From positions 1 through 44,773 of the forward strand of contig JAQYAI010000043.1 in NCBI GenBank assembly GCA_029227655.1: a DNA stretch of 44,773 bases, written 5' to 3'. A program made the translations under genes and the position numbers. The stretch comes from a bacterium. GTDB lineage: Bacteria > Bacillota > Clostridia > Lachnospirales > Lachnospiraceae. Under the pieces are notes generated by a model. It searched no databases, was not told the origin of the DNA, and saw nothing but the letters and a program-made list of their open reading frames with translations. Numbering within the stretch: position 1 is the first letter of the stretch; each line of letters begins with the position of its first letter. This document shows, one piece after another, positions 19,904 through 30,141 of the stretch.

Positions 19904-21289
19904 TTACTTTCCTCCGTTAACTACGATTTCAACAATCGTCTTCGTTTCTTTTGTGACTTGATAGTTCTTACTCTGTCTGTAACCTATTACCCACAGAATA
20001 TCCTTATCTATTGCCAACACCGGAATATGATCCCTTTTTTCTGACGGAATCTTCTCATCAATATAAAAAGATTTTAATTTTTTTGAATGATGATCCGCAT
20101 CAATTACGATCTTATCTCCCGGGCGTCTTGTTCGTACACTGACATTCCCTTTTATTATATCATAATCAAACCATTTCGTGAATGTTTTTTTCGGAACAAA
20201 CACTTCCCCTTCCGGCTTTTCAAAAATCCTGCAGGAAATCGTCTTGTCCTCATATTTCCAACATGCTCCATCTTTTAAAGTAATTTCCAAAATATTTTCT
20301 GCTTCCAGAATTTTTGTTTTTCTTCCAATTACAATTCCTTCGTAACTACGTTTTGCTGTCAGCCCATATGGAAGGTCCAGCCTTCTTCCTGTCTGCTTTT
20401 GCATCAGCAGAGCAACTGCATGGATATGCGTTTCTTCCAGGTCCTTTTCTCTCCCTGCCATTTCTGCCAGAGCACATCTGATTACCATTTTCCGGATGAT
20501 CTCTGGTGTTTTCCCAAACGGCTCCTCTTTAAGAACAATTGCATTTTTTTCTTTTGAAACAATGGCCTCATACGCAATCTGCTGCTGTTCTTCCAAATAG
20601 CCCTGCACTTCCCGCAGATACTCCATTGCAGCATTTACATGTTCCACAGTTTTGTCATTGATATGGTCCCTGAAATATGGAAGTACATGGTTGCGAATAC
20701 GGTTTCTCATGTAAGTATCTTCCAAATTTGTGGCATCCATACAATATTTTACATTTCTTTCTTCCAAAAATGTTTCGATTTCTTTTCTTCCCACGCAAAG
20801 AAGCGGCCGTATATACTCCCCTTTTACCGGATATATACCGCCGAGCCCTTTCAGTTTACTCCCTCTTGCCAGGTTCAGAAAAAACGTTTCTGCATTATCT
20901 TCCTGATGATGTGCCAAAGCAATCTTTGTCCCGTTATAATCTTTCATCGCCTTCTGAAATGCATTTCTCCGGACTTCTCTCCCTGCTTCTTCTTCTGAAA
21001 TCTTCTGTTCTTTCGCATACACAGGCACATCAACACGCACACACGAAAAGGAAATCCCCCTTGCTTCACACAGTTGCTGTACATAGCTTTCATCATGAGC
21101 GGCATCTGCACCCCGAATTCCATGATTTACATGCACCACATGAATGGAAAATTTCCGGTTCTTCCTAAGTTCATCCAATATTAAAAGTAACGCAACGGAA
21201 TCGGCTCCTCCCGACACCCCCACGATCACAACATCATTTTCTGAAAGCATTTCCCATTGATCGATAAACTGTTCTACTTTCCTTAGCAT
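19904..21289 (-). CDS. tilS: tRNA(Ile)-lysidine synthase
   Basis: VSGGADSVALLLIL PP-loop; HVNHGIRG; probable start MLRKVEQFI (ORF extends to 21334). Confidence 0.95.
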   Translation of the reverse strand: MLRKVEQFIDQWEMLSENDVVIVGVSGGADSVALLLILDELRKNRKFSIHVVHVNHGIRGADAAHDESYVQQLCEARGISFSCVRVDVPVYAKEQKISEEEAGREVRRNAFQKAMKDYNGTKIALAHHQEDNAETFFLNLARGSKLKGLGGIYPVKGEYIRPLLCVGRKEIETFLEERNVKYCMDATNLEDTYMRNRIRNHVLPYFRDHINDKTVEHVNAAMEYLREVQGYLEEQQQIAYEAIVSKEKNAIVLKEEPFGKTPEIIRKMVIRCALAEMAGREKDLEETHIHAVALLMQKQTGRRLDLPYGLTAKRSYEGIVIGRKTKILEAENILEITLKDGACWKYEDKTISCRIFEKPEGEVFVPKKTFTKWFDYDIIKGNVSVRTRRPGDKIVIDADHHSKKLKSFYIDEKIPSEKRDHIPVLAIDKDILWVIGYRQSKNYQVTKETKTIVEIVVNGGK

Positions 21290-21321
21290 CTTTTCTTCCT
21301 CTTTCGTTTTATACAAACACC

Positions 21322-22737
21322 TTAATTGTAGCATATGTGCCAGATTCCTGCCACAAGAACTGTCATATCATCCCCCGGCGGATCACCACCCAGTTCCAGA
21401 ACCTTTTCCAGAATATAGTGTGCCATTTCTTTGGGATTTGTAATCGTACTTCCGAGAATCATAAGATCCAGAAGCTTCTGCTGTTCGCCCGCCGGAAGTG
21501 CATCCAGCACTCCATCTGTCACCATGACCACCATATCCCCGGAAGATAATTGATGGGATGACTTTTCTATTTTCTGTCCACGCATTACGCCCAGTGGAAG
21601 ACTCTCCGAATAAATATGCTCCATTTTATCTTCTTTTCGGATAAATGTGGGCGCAGCCCCTGCTTTGAGGAATTCACAGTTCCCTGTGTACAAATCAAAC
21701 ACACTTAAGTCGAGTGTAGAAAAGCACACCTCTTCCCGCCCCATGACCATCGCTGTATTCATCATGGAAAAGGCAGTCTCTTTCGGAAATCCCGCCTGCA
21801 GCAGCTCTTCCAGCATTTCTATGACCATGGTGCTTTCTTTCAGCGCCTTCTCTCCTGATCCCATTCCATCTGAAAGAATCGCTGCTTCTTGTCCACCTGG
21901 AAGGCTCATCATGGCGAAACTGTCCCCGGAAATCTTGTCGCAATCCTTTCCAATCCTCGCAATCCCCTGCATTGTATAGAAGCGTGGGCCTTCCACATAG
22001 ACCATCGTTCCATACTCCTGTCCGACCATGGTCCGCTCCCCCTGTGCAAGGCACATACGTCTTCCCGTACTTTTTGACAGTATCTGTGCCACCACTTTCG
22101 TTGGCACACAATGGCCTTTTTCTGTCTTTGCAGTGACATGAATCTCATAACGTCCTTTTGGATTTACAAAAAAGACGGAACTTAACAGTCTCACTCCCAC
22201 TCTCCTTAGATGACCGCGTATCTTTTTTTCCAGAGGCGGATCTTGAAAAATGCTGGCATCCAGTTCTCGCATTGTATGCCGGATCATCTGGGCAAATTCA
22301 TCCAGCTGAATTGCACAGTTCTCGCGATTCTGAATCATCTTATTCTGCCAGAGCATTTCTCTTTTTGCATTTTGAAAGGTCTCCAGCGTTTCTCTCAAAA
22401 ACCTTGGTGCTAAAATGCATTCTTTTTGTAGTCTTTTTTTCATCTCCATGTTCAGGTCGATTCCATAAATTTCTACCGTACACAAAATCTCTCGAATCAT
22501 TTGATGAATATGCTCTTTTTCTCCTTTCATGCACATTCCTCTGTTTTCACATGATTTGCAGACTTTGTCCACCACCAGTTCGCACATGACACTGATTTCT
22601 TCTTCTGAAAACTGCTCTTTCGGTTCCTCGATCTTCAGAAATTTCTCTCCCAGATGATGCAGTGATACTGCAAACCTTTCTGCCTGTGTCACATACGGAT
22701 TCATGATCACTTTATATTCTTCTTTTACTTCTTCCAT
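21322..22737 (-). CDS. spoIIE: SpoIIE-like PP2C phosphatase lacking an N-terminal multi-TM region
   Basis: GDSFAMMSLPGGQEAAILSDGMGSGEKALKES, MVTDGVLDALPAGE; 471 aa. Confidence 0.82.
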   Translation of the reverse strand: MEEVKEEYKVIMNPYVTQAERFAVSLHHLGEKFLKIEEPKEQFSEEEISVMCELVVDKVCKSCENRGMCMKGEKEHIHQMIREILCTVEIYGIDLNMEMKKRLQKECILAPRFLRETLETFQNAKREMLWQNKMIQNRENCAIQLDEFAQMIRHTMRELDASIFQDPPLEKKIRGHLRRVGVRLLSSVFFVNPKGRYEIHVTAKTEKGHCVPTKVVAQILSKSTGRRMCLAQGERTMVGQEYGTMVYVEGPRFYTMQGIARIGKDCDKISGDSFAMMSLPGGQEAAILSDGMGSGEKALKESTMVIEMLEELLQAGFPKETAFSMMNTAMVMGREEVCFSTLDLSVFDLYTGNCEFLKAGAAPTFIRKEDKMEHIYSESLPLGVMRGQKIEKSSHQLSSGDMVVMVTDGVLDALPAGEQQKLLDLMILGSTITNPKEMAHYILEKVLELGGDPPGDDMTVLVAGIWHICYN

Positions 22738-22765
22738 GCCGCAACTCCCCTTATTAGTGATAAAA

Positions 22766-22796
22766 GAAAAAAGCTCCGGGAATTCCCAAAGCTTTA
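22766..22796 (-). terminator. Terminator between divIC and spoIIE
   Basis: Minus strand AAGCTTTGGGAATTCCCGGAGCTTTTTTC. Confidence 0.7.
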
Positions 22797-23114
22797 CTTT
22801 TGTGCTTCAAACAGAATCTCATTCTCATATGCGAGACCTAGTTTTTCTTTTGCGACCATTTCTATATATTCATCTGTTTCTACATATTCTTTTAACTCAT
22901 CGATCTCTTCGGAACGTTCCTGCTCTGCTTCGATCTGAAGCCTGAGTTCTTCCTCTTTAGCCAGATATGCCTCGTTCTTTGCCTTCAAAGAAACTCCGCA
23001 CCCCAGAACTACCGCACCAAGCAGCATAATCACAAGGCTGATCATCAATACACTTCTTCTGTTCTTCCGAAGGCCGTCTGACTTTCTTTTACGATTCTTC
23101 TTTACGCCTGCCAT
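22794..23114 (-). CDS. FtsB/DivIC septum formation initiator family protein
   Basis: Single TM plus coiled coil (AYLAKEEELRLQIEAEQERSEEIDELKEYVETDEYIEMVAKEKLGLAYENEILFE). Confidence 0.88.
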   Translation of the reverse strand: MAGVKKNRKRKSDGLRKNRRSVLMISLVIMLLGAVVLGCGVSLKAKNEAYLAKEEELRLQIEAEQERSEEIDELKEYVETDEYIEMVAKEKLGLAYENEILFEAQK

Positions 23115-23198
23115 AATTATTTACACCCTTATTGTCTATTTCCCGATAGTAATAATATTTTATAATATCTGTTATTCTACCCCTTTTCCTTTTATAAA

Positions 23199-23537
23199 TC
23201 AAGAATTTTTGCCGAATTTCCGGCGGGCAAAAACACATATTTTCTCCGCGATTTTTTGCAGAATCGCAATAATTTTCCACAGAAAAAATGCCCCAATCGC
23301 AACACCTAGTGCGTTGAACCACCGTATCTTACCATTATTTGTGTGGTAAAGTTGCACAAAAATATATACAGATACAATGCACCAGTAGCTGATATCTTCC
23401 AGATGAATCATCCAGCGTTTATGAGGAAACAGATGCCTGAGTGCTTCGAAACAGAAATAAAAGGCCAGTATGATCATTCCCGTCAGAACGGCATGCAGAA
23501 AAATCACAAATTCCCTTTCCAGTCCAAGCATATTCAT
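23199..23537 (-). CDS. yabQ: Spore cortex biosynthesis protein YabQ
   Basis: Hydrophobic 112 aa, in yabP-yabQ-divIC synteny. Confidence 0.8.
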   Translation of the reverse strand: MNMLGLEREFVIFLHAVLTGMIILAFYFCFEALRHLFPHKRWMIHLEDISYWCIVSVYIFVQLYHTNNGKIRWFNALGVAIGAFFLWKIIAILQKIAEKICVFARRKFGKNS

Positions 23538-23834
23538 TTACCCAAATAATTTATCCCAAAAATGCTGGCCCTGTCCTCTCGCTGCATGAGATTGTGAATA
23601 AGCAATACTGTCAATATTTCCTGACAGATCCACTTCTCCTTTTTCAAGGTTCAATCGGTTCACATGCATGTCCGTCCCTTTCACCATCAGCATCCCCTGA
23701 TCGGTCTCCAATAAAATTTCATTCAAATCAAACGACAATACATCAAGCACTCCCGTCACCATGCTGGTCTTCCGGTTATTTACCACCAGCTTATGATTCT
23801 GTGCTTTTGGCATCTGTCTTTCTTCCAAATTCAT
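23538..23834 (-). CDS. yabP: Sporulation protein YabP
   Basis: HKLVVNNRKTSMVTGVLDVLSFDLNEILLETDQGMLMVKGTDMHVNRLNLEKGEVDLSGNIDSIAYS. Confidence 0.93.
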   Translation of the reverse strand: MNLEERQMPKAQNHKLVVNNRKTSMVTGVLDVLSFDLNEILLETDQGMLMVKGTDMHVNRLNLEKGEVDLSGNIDSIAYSQSHAARGQGQHFWDKLFG

Positions 23835-23913
23835 TCCAACCTTTCTATTGCTTATACATAACTATGATATGTGAGGTTGTACTAAATTATGACTACTTTT
23901 CCATCTCGATTTC

Positions 23914-24153
23914 TTATAAATAACGGAACAGTTCTGTTGCTTCTTCCTTCTTCGTTGTCTCTCTTACGTCCAGCACTTCTGCTTTTACTGTCTTTGTACC
24001 GAACTGAATTTCAATAATATCACCTTTTTTTACTTTTACAGAAGCCTTTGCCACAGCTCCATTTACAAGGACACGTCCTGCGTCACAGGCTTCATTAGCC
24101 ACTGTGCGGCGCTTGATCAGACGTGACACCTTCAAAAATTTATCTAATCTCAT
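23914..24153 (-). CDS. S4-domain RNA-binding protein (RqcP/HslR-like)
   Basis: MRLDKFLKVSRLIKRRTVANEACDAGRVLVNGAVAKASVKVKKGDIIEI; internal M start preferred. Confidence 0.92.
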   Translation of the reverse strand: MRLDKFLKVSRLIKRRTVANEACDAGRVLVNGAVAKASVKVKKGDIIEIQFGTKTVKAEVLDVRETTKKEEATELFRYL

Positions 24154-24174
24154 TCTTCCTCCATGAAAACAAAT

Positions 24175-24198
24175 CAGAGAGCGCATCGCACTCTCTGG
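24175..24198 (-). terminator. Hairpin downstream of HU gene
   Basis: CAGAGAGCG...CTCTCTG inverted repeat, T-rich on minus strand. Confidence 0.55.
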
Positions 24199-24220
24199 TC
24201 TATTTATTATCTATAATTCT

Positions 24221-24496
24221 CTATGCGTTAATAGCGTCTTTTAATGCTTTTCCTGCTTTGAATTTTGGAGCTTTGCTTGCTTCAATCTTCATTGTCTCGC
24301 CTGTCTGTGGATTTCTTCCTTCTCTTTCTGCTCTCTCACTTACTTCGAATGTTCCAAATCCTACTAACTGTACTTTTTCTCCTTTTTTGAGTTCGTCTGT
24401 TACAACGTCAACAAATGCTTTTAAAGCTTTCTCTGCGTCCTTTTTTGATAATTCAGCATTTTCTGCAACTGCTGCGATTAATTCAGTTTTGTTCAT
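24221..24496 (-). CDS. hup: HU family DNA-binding protein
   Basis: [25 protein letters not shown]...[44 protein letters not shown]. Confidence 0.97.
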   Translation of the reverse strand: MNKTELIAAVAENAELSKKDAEKALKAFVDVVTDELKKGEKVQLVGFGTFEVSERAEREGRNPQTGETMKIEASKAPKFKAGKALKDAINA

Positions 24497-24641
24497 GAAC
24501 AAATTCCTCCTATAATTTAAATGTGGCCTTCCAATTCTCAGCCTTATCATTTTCTATTTTGTACCGAGAGACCATATTCTCTTATGTATTGTTATATAGT
24601 TTTTCAGTTTCTTTGTCAAGCTAATTCCCTTTAAAATAATA

Positions 24642-25649
24642 TCATAAATACAAATCAAATACACTTTCCAGAAAATATTTTTTCTCTTCTGTCTGTGAAA
24701 TGACTTTTTTCAATTTTTCTGTGCTTTTTTCCGGAATCCATGCCTTATTGGAATGATAGTACATATTTGATATTTTCCAGAATTTCTCTGGATATGCAAA
24801 ACGGACCGCCAGATATTCTCTTTTTTCCCGGCTCAGTGTATTTTCTTTATCGTATGCCTGAAGCATTTTCACGCCGAGCTGTGGTGCATACTGGTGCTTT
24901 TCCAGTATTTTTCTCATAAAATAATACAGATCTTCCAACTGGATTCCATAGTGGGCACGCTCGAACCCTGTAACCGCAACTCCAGCCTCACACATCAGGA
25001 GATTATGGTAATTATATTCTCCATGCATAATGGTCCCTTTTTCTTCCACTTCCTTTTTCATTTGTAAACAGGTAGAACCGGCAAGTTTTTCTTCCGCTGC
25101 CAATGCGAGACTGTACATCGTGTTATATCCTTCTAAAAATGTCCGTTCAAAACTGCCTTTCACACTGCGCTCCTTTATAAAATGACAGACTTTCCTAAGC
25201 TCCCGGTTATGCCTGAAATATTCTTCCTTTAAAGACCTCTCTTTCGGTCTCTCTTCATTTTCCTGTGGCATGACCATGATCCTGTGGAGCCTTCCTAGCG
25301 TCCGAATACCTTCCAGTATTTCACTTTCTTTATATACATCACATTCTCTTCCCTGATACCATTTCTTCAGAACATACTTCGTCTCATCCTCTGCAGTCGA
25401 TACATATTCACCTTCCTTATTTGCGACCATAGCATCGACCTTCCATTCTCCGGATTCCTCTAAGCATCTGTAAAGTTCTATCAAAAAGGGCAGTCTTCGC
25501 TCCCAGATCTGTGCTTCCTTCAAAAGCATAAGTCCCTTGTCCGTCTCACATAAAACAGCTCCTCTTACTCTTCTCACATTATATACTTCTATTGGATATT
25601 GTTCCAAAACACTAACTCCATAATCTCTCATAGACTCCCCCTGCATCAT
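24642..25649 (-). CDS. CotS-like spore coat protein / APH-fold kinase
   Basis: HGEYNYHNLLM APH-like motif, QLEDLYYFMRKILEKHQY, as in CotS/YutH proteins. Confidence 0.8.
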   Translation of the reverse strand: MMQGESMRDYGVSVLEQYPIEVYNVRRVRGAVLCETDKGLMLLKEAQIWERRLPFLIELYRCLEESGEWKVDAMVANKEGEYVSTAEDETKYVLKKWYQGRECDVYKESEILEGIRTLGRLHRIMVMPQENEERPKERSLKEEYFRHNRELRKVCHFIKERSVKGSFERTFLEGYNTMYSLALAAEEKLAGSTCLQMKKEVEEKGTIMHGEYNYHNLLMCEAGVAVTGFERAHYGIQLEDLYYFMRKILEKHQYAPQLGVKMLQAYDKENTLSREKREYLAVRFAYPEKFWKISNMYYHSNKAWIPEKSTEKLKKVISQTEEKKYFLESVFDLYL

Positions 25650-25761
25650 TCTTACTACATTCTTTCTAATGTATGCCGGGCTGTGTCTTTTATATGAATA
25701 AATTTACAGGAAAAGGCATCGCTCCATCATCTAATTTGATGATTTTGCGACACCTTCCTTC

Positions 25762-27099
25762 TCACTGATTCTGTATGATCTTTTCCACTTCTTTCAGAAG
25801 AATCTCTTTCTGGTTAAGCTCTGGATCTTCGATTACAAGTTCTAAGAGCTGGTTTAAAACTTCACCGATCTGGGGACCCCTCTGCACACCGGCCTGGATC
25901 AGATCCCCGCCTTTCACCGCGAGTGTTTTTAAGGAAACGCACTGCTTCTGTCTGCAGATTTCCTGGTAAATCTCTTCGATTTCCTCCAAATTCTTAAGTT
26001 TCTCTTCCCGACGATACTCGCTCTGTGCCAATGTGTCCGCCATTCGGATCTGCATATAATATGGAAATAATTCTTCTCCGATCTTATTCATGGCACGTCT
26101 GACATTACGAAAACTTCCCGGCATCCGGTAATCATGATAATACACCAGTTTTGTTACCTTCCGAAGCGTATCATTGTCAAATTTGAGCCGGTGCATAATG
26201 TCTTTCGCGATCCTCTCACTGACCTCTGCATGCCCTTTGAAATGTGCTCTTCCATTTTCATCAATGGTCTTTTTCGCCGGTTTTCCCATATCGTGAAACA
26301 GCATGGTCAGTCGCAGGACCTTATCGGCATCACAGTTTTGCAGTGCACAAATGGTATGCTCTCCCACATTATACCTGTGATGCGGTGTTTCCTGCTGCGT
26401 CTCCATAAGAGCATCGAACTCTGGCAGAATCACTTGGGTGATTCCAAGTTCATATGCCAGCCGAATCTGTTCCGGATGTGGGGACACCAGTAGTTTGATC
26501 AGTTCTACCTGGATGCGCTCCGCACTGATCTGACGAAGATTTGGCGCAAGAAGTCGAATGGCTTCCTGCGTCTTTGCTTCAATCCCAAATCCAAGCTGGG
26601 CGGAAAAACGGACGGCGCGCATGATCCGAAGCGCATCTTCTCCAAAACGTGCTTCCGCCTGGCCGACGCACCGGATGATCCTGTTCTGCAAATCTTCCAT
26701 TCCGCCAAAAAGGTCCACGATCCCAGATTCATCGTTGTACGCCATCGCATTGATCGTAAAATCCCTGCGAAGCAGATCCTCCGACAAGCTTCTGGTAAAG
26801 GTGACCTCTGATGGATGGCGACTGTCTTCGTATTTCCCATCAATTCGATAGGTGGTCACTTCAAACCCTTCTTTATCCAGAAGAACGGTTATCGTTCCAT
26901 GTTCAATTCCTGTATCAAACGTTCTTGCAAACAGAGCTTTGGTCTGCTCCGGAAGAGCGGATGTTGTAATATCCCAGTCTCCCGGCACACGCCCGAGAAG
27001 TGAATCTCTCACACAACCGCCCACCGCGTAAGCTTCATATCCATGACTCTGTAAGGTCTCAATAATCTGTCTTACCTTTTCTGGCAATTGAATTTTCAT
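25762..27099 (-). CDS. cca: CCA tRNA nucleotidyltransferase with HD domain
   Basis: GGCVRDSLLGRVPGDWDITTSALPEQ; RRDFTINAMAY; LFHDMGKP HD motif. Confidence 0.95.
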   Translation of the reverse strand: MKIQLPEKVRQIIETLQSHGYEAYAVGGCVRDSLLGRVPGDWDITTSALPEQTKALFARTFDTGIEHGTITVLLDKEGFEVTTYRIDGKYEDSRHPSEVTFTRSLSEDLLRRDFTINAMAYNDESGIVDLFGGMEDLQNRIIRCVGQAEARFGEDALRIMRAVRFSAQLGFGIEAKTQEAIRLLAPNLRQISAERIQVELIKLLVSPHPEQIRLAYELGITQVILPEFDALMETQQETPHHRYNVGEHTICALQNCDADKVLRLTMLFHDMGKPAKKTIDENGRAHFKGHAEVSERIAKDIMHRLKFDNDTLRKVTKLVYYHDYRMPGSFRNVRRAMNKIGEELFPYYMQIRMADTLAQSEYRREEKLKNLEEIEEIYQEICRQKQCVSLKTLAVKGGDLIQAGVQRGPQIGEVLNQLLELVIEDPELNQKEILLKEVEKIIQNQ

Positions 27100-27101
27100 T
27101 T

Positions 27102-28541
27102 TTAATACGCCTTACCAAAATATACTAAATGTTTTGCAGGTTTTCCACAGTAGATACATTTATCACTGATTGGATCCTCTTTACAGATGCAGCGTGTGGT
27201 CGCTCCACCTGTCTCATACTTGATTTCGCCTTCGCATACTTCGCTTCCGCACCACATTGCTTTCACGAAACCACCTTCATTTTCAAATTTATCTTTCATT
27301 TCATCCAGTGTCACTGCTGTATGGATATGTTCATCGAGGAATTTCTTCGCACGGTCATACATATCTTTCTGGATCGTCTCAAGGATTTCTCCTAATTTTG
27401 TCTCAATTTCATCAAGGGATACCACGATCTTTTCTCTTGTATCACGGCGGACAACAACAACCTGATTGTTCTCGATATCTTTTGGCCCGATTTCGATACG
27501 TGTTGGAATTCCGAGCATTTCCTGTTCGCTGAATTTCCATCCTGGACTCTTTTCCGAATCATCAATCTTCACACTGTATCCGGCTTTCTTAAGTGCAGCT
27601 ACTAATTCATTTGCTTTTTCCAGAACGCCTTCTTTGTGCTGTGCAATTGGAATGACTCTTGTCTGGACCGGTGCAATTCTTGGTGGAAGCACAAGACCGC
27701 TGTCATCGCCATGTACCATGATGATTGCTCCGATAATACGTGTGGAAATTCCCCATGATGTTTCATATACGCTGTGAAGTTCGTTGTTCTTATCAAGATA
27801 TTTGATATCGAATGCATCCGGGAATCCACTTCCGAAGAAATGGCTTGTTGCAGACTGGAGTGCTTTCCCGTCATGCATTAATGCTTCGATGGTATACGTA
27901 TCCTGAGCCCCTGCGAATTTCTCGCTTTCTGTCTTTGGTCCTGCAACAAATGGAATTGCAAGAGATTCCTGGATGAAATCTTTGTATACATTATGCATCA
28001 TGATGGTTCTCTGTTCCGCTTCTTCATATGTCGCATGGATCGTATGGCCTTCCTGCCATAAGAATTCTCTTGAACGAAGGAATGGTCTTGTTGTCTTCTC
28101 CCATCTGAGTACGGAGCACCACTGGTTCCATACCTTCGGAAGATCACGGTGTGACTGAACGGTTCTTGACCAGAGGTCACAGAATAAGGTCTCGGAGGTC
28201 GGACGGATACACATCTTCTCCTGAAGACGTTCCATACCACCACGGGTTACCCATGCTACTTCCGGTGCAAATCCTTCGATATGCTCCTTTTCTTTCTCTA
28301 ACAGATTCTCTGGAATGAGCATTGGAAGGTATACATTCTCTACACCTGTTTCTTTAAATCTCTTGTCAAGATCTGCCTGAATCTTTTCCCAGATGGCATA
28401 TCCATTCGGAAGATAGTTCAGACATCCTTTTACACTTGAGTAATCACAAAGCTTTGCTTCGCGCACTACATCTGTGTACCACTGAGCGAAATCTACATCA
28501 CGCGCTGTGATGGATTCTACAAATTTCTTTTCTTTTGCCAT
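27102..28541 (-). CDS. proS: Prolyl-tRNA synthetase, archaeal/eukaryotic type (short form with C-terminal Cys-containing domain)
   Basis: [51 protein letters not shown]-like; C-term [29 protein letters not shown]. Confidence 0.95.
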   Translation of the reverse strand: MAKEKKFVESITARDVDFAQWYTDVVREAKLCDYSSVKGCLNYLPNGYAIWEKIQADLDKRFKETGVENVYLPMLIPENLLEKEKEHIEGFAPEVAWVTRGGMERLQEKMCIRPTSETLFCDLWSRTVQSHRDLPKVWNQWCSVLRWEKTTRPFLRSREFLWQEGHTIHATYEEAEQRTIMMHNVYKDFIQESLAIPFVAGPKTESEKFAGAQDTYTIEALMHDGKALQSATSHFFGSGFPDAFDIKYLDKNNELHSVYETSWGISTRIIGAIIMVHGDDSGLVLPPRIAPVQTRVIPIAQHKEGVLEKANELVAALKKAGYSVKIDDSEKSPGWKFSEQEMLGIPTRIEIGPKDIENNQVVVVRRDTREKIVVSLDEIETKLGEILETIQKDMYDRAKKFLDEHIHTAVTLDEMKDKFENEGGFVKAMWCGSEVCEGEIKYETGGATTRCICKEDPISDKCIYCGKPAKHLVYFGKAY

Positions 28542-28599
28542 AATTGTTCTCCTTTTTTCATGAATTTATTCTGACAGGGAGCCCTATACCGTATTATGC

Positions 28600-28875
28600 T
28601 TTTCTTTACATAAAAATCGCCGGTCATTCTCTCCCAAAAAGGGACCGAATCACCGGCGGTACCACCCTAATTAACTGCAATGCAGTTCACTTCATTCACC
28701 GTTAACGCCGGCATACGCTGCTTACGCAGTGACTCCAAGGCTGGTTCCATGCTTTCCATGCGGTCTCTTCTCACCAACAGAAACCTCTCTGTGCCACTTC
28801 CGCCATGTACTATTCCTCTTCTTCGTCAAAACGAAAAGAATACGCTGATTGCGTATTCCTTTCTATGAAATTATA
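28600..28875 (-). promoter_or_regulatory. T-box leader of proS
   Basis: Minus strand: GACGAAGAAGAGGAATAGTA...CAGAGAGG...GGTGAGA...CTTGGAGTC...AGGGTGGTACCGCCGG followed by terminator hairpin GCCGGTGATTCGGTCCC-TTTTT-GGGAGAGAATGACCGGC; Pro triplets CCA/CCT sit just before TTGGAGTC. Confidence 0.93.
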
Positions 28876-28912
28876 TTAAATTTTAAAAGTCTTTTTTCTT
28901 TTTGTCAACCCA

Positions 28913-29881
28913 CTATCTTGTGTAAATATACACAAAATATACTGCGTAAAGAATAAGAAAGACTGCCCCTTCTCCTTTGGAAAGTGTTTTCTTGGTTCTT
29001 GCACACCAATAAGCAAAAATGCTCATCGCGATCAGAATGATCATATCGTAAATAGCCGCCACTTCCACAGAGATTGGGAAAATTGCCGTACTTGCTCCAA
29101 GAATCAGAAGAATGTTGAAAATATTCGATCCAACTGCATTTCCAAGTGCAAGATCATTTTCTCCCTTCTTAGCTGCAACGATAGAGGTAACAAGCTCCGG
29201 AAGTGAGGTTCCCATCGCTACGATTGTAAGTCCGATAAATGTCTGGCTCAGCCCGAAATGCAGGGCAATTTCTGTAGCGCTGTTTACAACGAAATCTCCA
29301 CCAAACACGATGGCGATGATACCACCGATAATGTATAACGCGCTCTTCGCCGGGGAGAGCACCTCGTACTCCTCTTCTTCCAAAGCAATTCCTTCTTTCC
29401 TTGCCTTCAGAGCTCCACTCACCTGCGAACCAACAAAGTAAACAAAAAGGATCAAAAGTACGATTCCTTCTAATCTGCTGATCACATAGGTCCCATTTCC
29501 ATTTAATACTCCCGAAAAATCAAAACCTACACTGAACAGTACAAGAACTGCTGTAATAAAAATGGAAAATGGAAGTTCTTTCTGTACAACCTGATCACTC
29601 GCATGCAAAGGCCGCATAAGCGCACTGCATCCAAGAACAATCAATAAATTAAAAATGTTCGATCCAAGAACATTGCTGACTGCAAGTTCATTTGCCCCTT
29701 TAAGTGCTGATGTGATACTTACCGAAGCTTCCGGCATGCTTGTTCCAAATGCCACAACGGTAAGTCCGATGATAATACTTGGTACTTTCAAAATCTTTGC
29801 CACACTGGAACTCCCTTCCACAAAGAAGTCTGCGCCTTTGATCAAAAGTACAAATCCAATAACTAATAATAGATAAGCCAT
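28913..29881 (-). CDS. Calcium/sodium antiporter-type CaCA exchanger (YrbG-like)
   Basis: GLTVVAFGTSMPEASVSITSALKGANELAVSNVLGSNIFN and GLTIVAMGTSLPELVTSIVAAKKGENDLALGNAVGSNIFNI; start MAYLLLVIG. Confidence 0.94.
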   Translation of the reverse strand: MAYLLLVIGFVLLIKGADFFVEGSSSVAKILKVPSIIIGLTVVAFGTSMPEASVSITSALKGANELAVSNVLGSNIFNLLIVLGCSALMRPLHASDQVVQKELPFSIFITAVLVLFSVGFDFSGVLNGNGTYVISRLEGIVLLILFVYFVGSQVSGALKARKEGIALEEEEYEVLSPAKSALYIIGGIIAIVFGGDFVVNSATEIALHFGLSQTFIGLTIVAMGTSLPELVTSIVAAKKGENDLALGNAVGSNIFNILLILGASTAIFPISVEVAAIYDMIILIAMSIFAYWCARTKKTLSKGEGAVFLILYAVYFVYIYTR

Positions 29882-29920
29882 TTCTTTTCCTCCTTTTTTT
29901 GAATCGCTGCGAATAAAAAA

Positions 29921-29970
29921 AGACATTCATTGCAAAAAACACGCACTACCTGTGTTACTGCGTGAATGTC
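29921..29970 (-). terminator. Nested terminators after the yybP-ykoY-like aptamer
   Basis: Minus strand CACGCAGTAACACAGGTAGTGCGTGTTTTTTGC and an outer GACATTCA...TGAATGTCTTTTTTT stem. Confidence 0.75.
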
Positions 29971-30082
29971 TGCAATAAAAGTCTCGCTAATTGACAATAC
30001 GAACCGGATTATGTTTAAATAATCGTGATGACGATTTCGTATCACACTGATCTATTCAATGGAAGCTACTCCCTTTTATTTT
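29969..30082 (-). promoter_or_regulatory. yybP-ykoY family (Mn2+) riboswitch candidate
   Basis: Minus strand AAAAGGGAGTAGCTTCC...ATCGTCATCACGA...TCCGG...TTAGCGAGACTTTTATTGCA matches the class hallmarks GGGGAGUAG and GCGAGACUUUU. Confidence 0.82.
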
Positions 30083-30141
30083 GAACATTAGTGTAACTTC
30101 CTTTGTTTTAAAAGTCAAGCCCCAAAATAAGGAGATTTTTC

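Noticed and set aside
21695-22148. Alternative-frame ORFs MCANESGGTDTV... and MRFMSLQRQKK...
   Set aside because: Out-of-frame translations of the SpoIIE-like phosphatase gene
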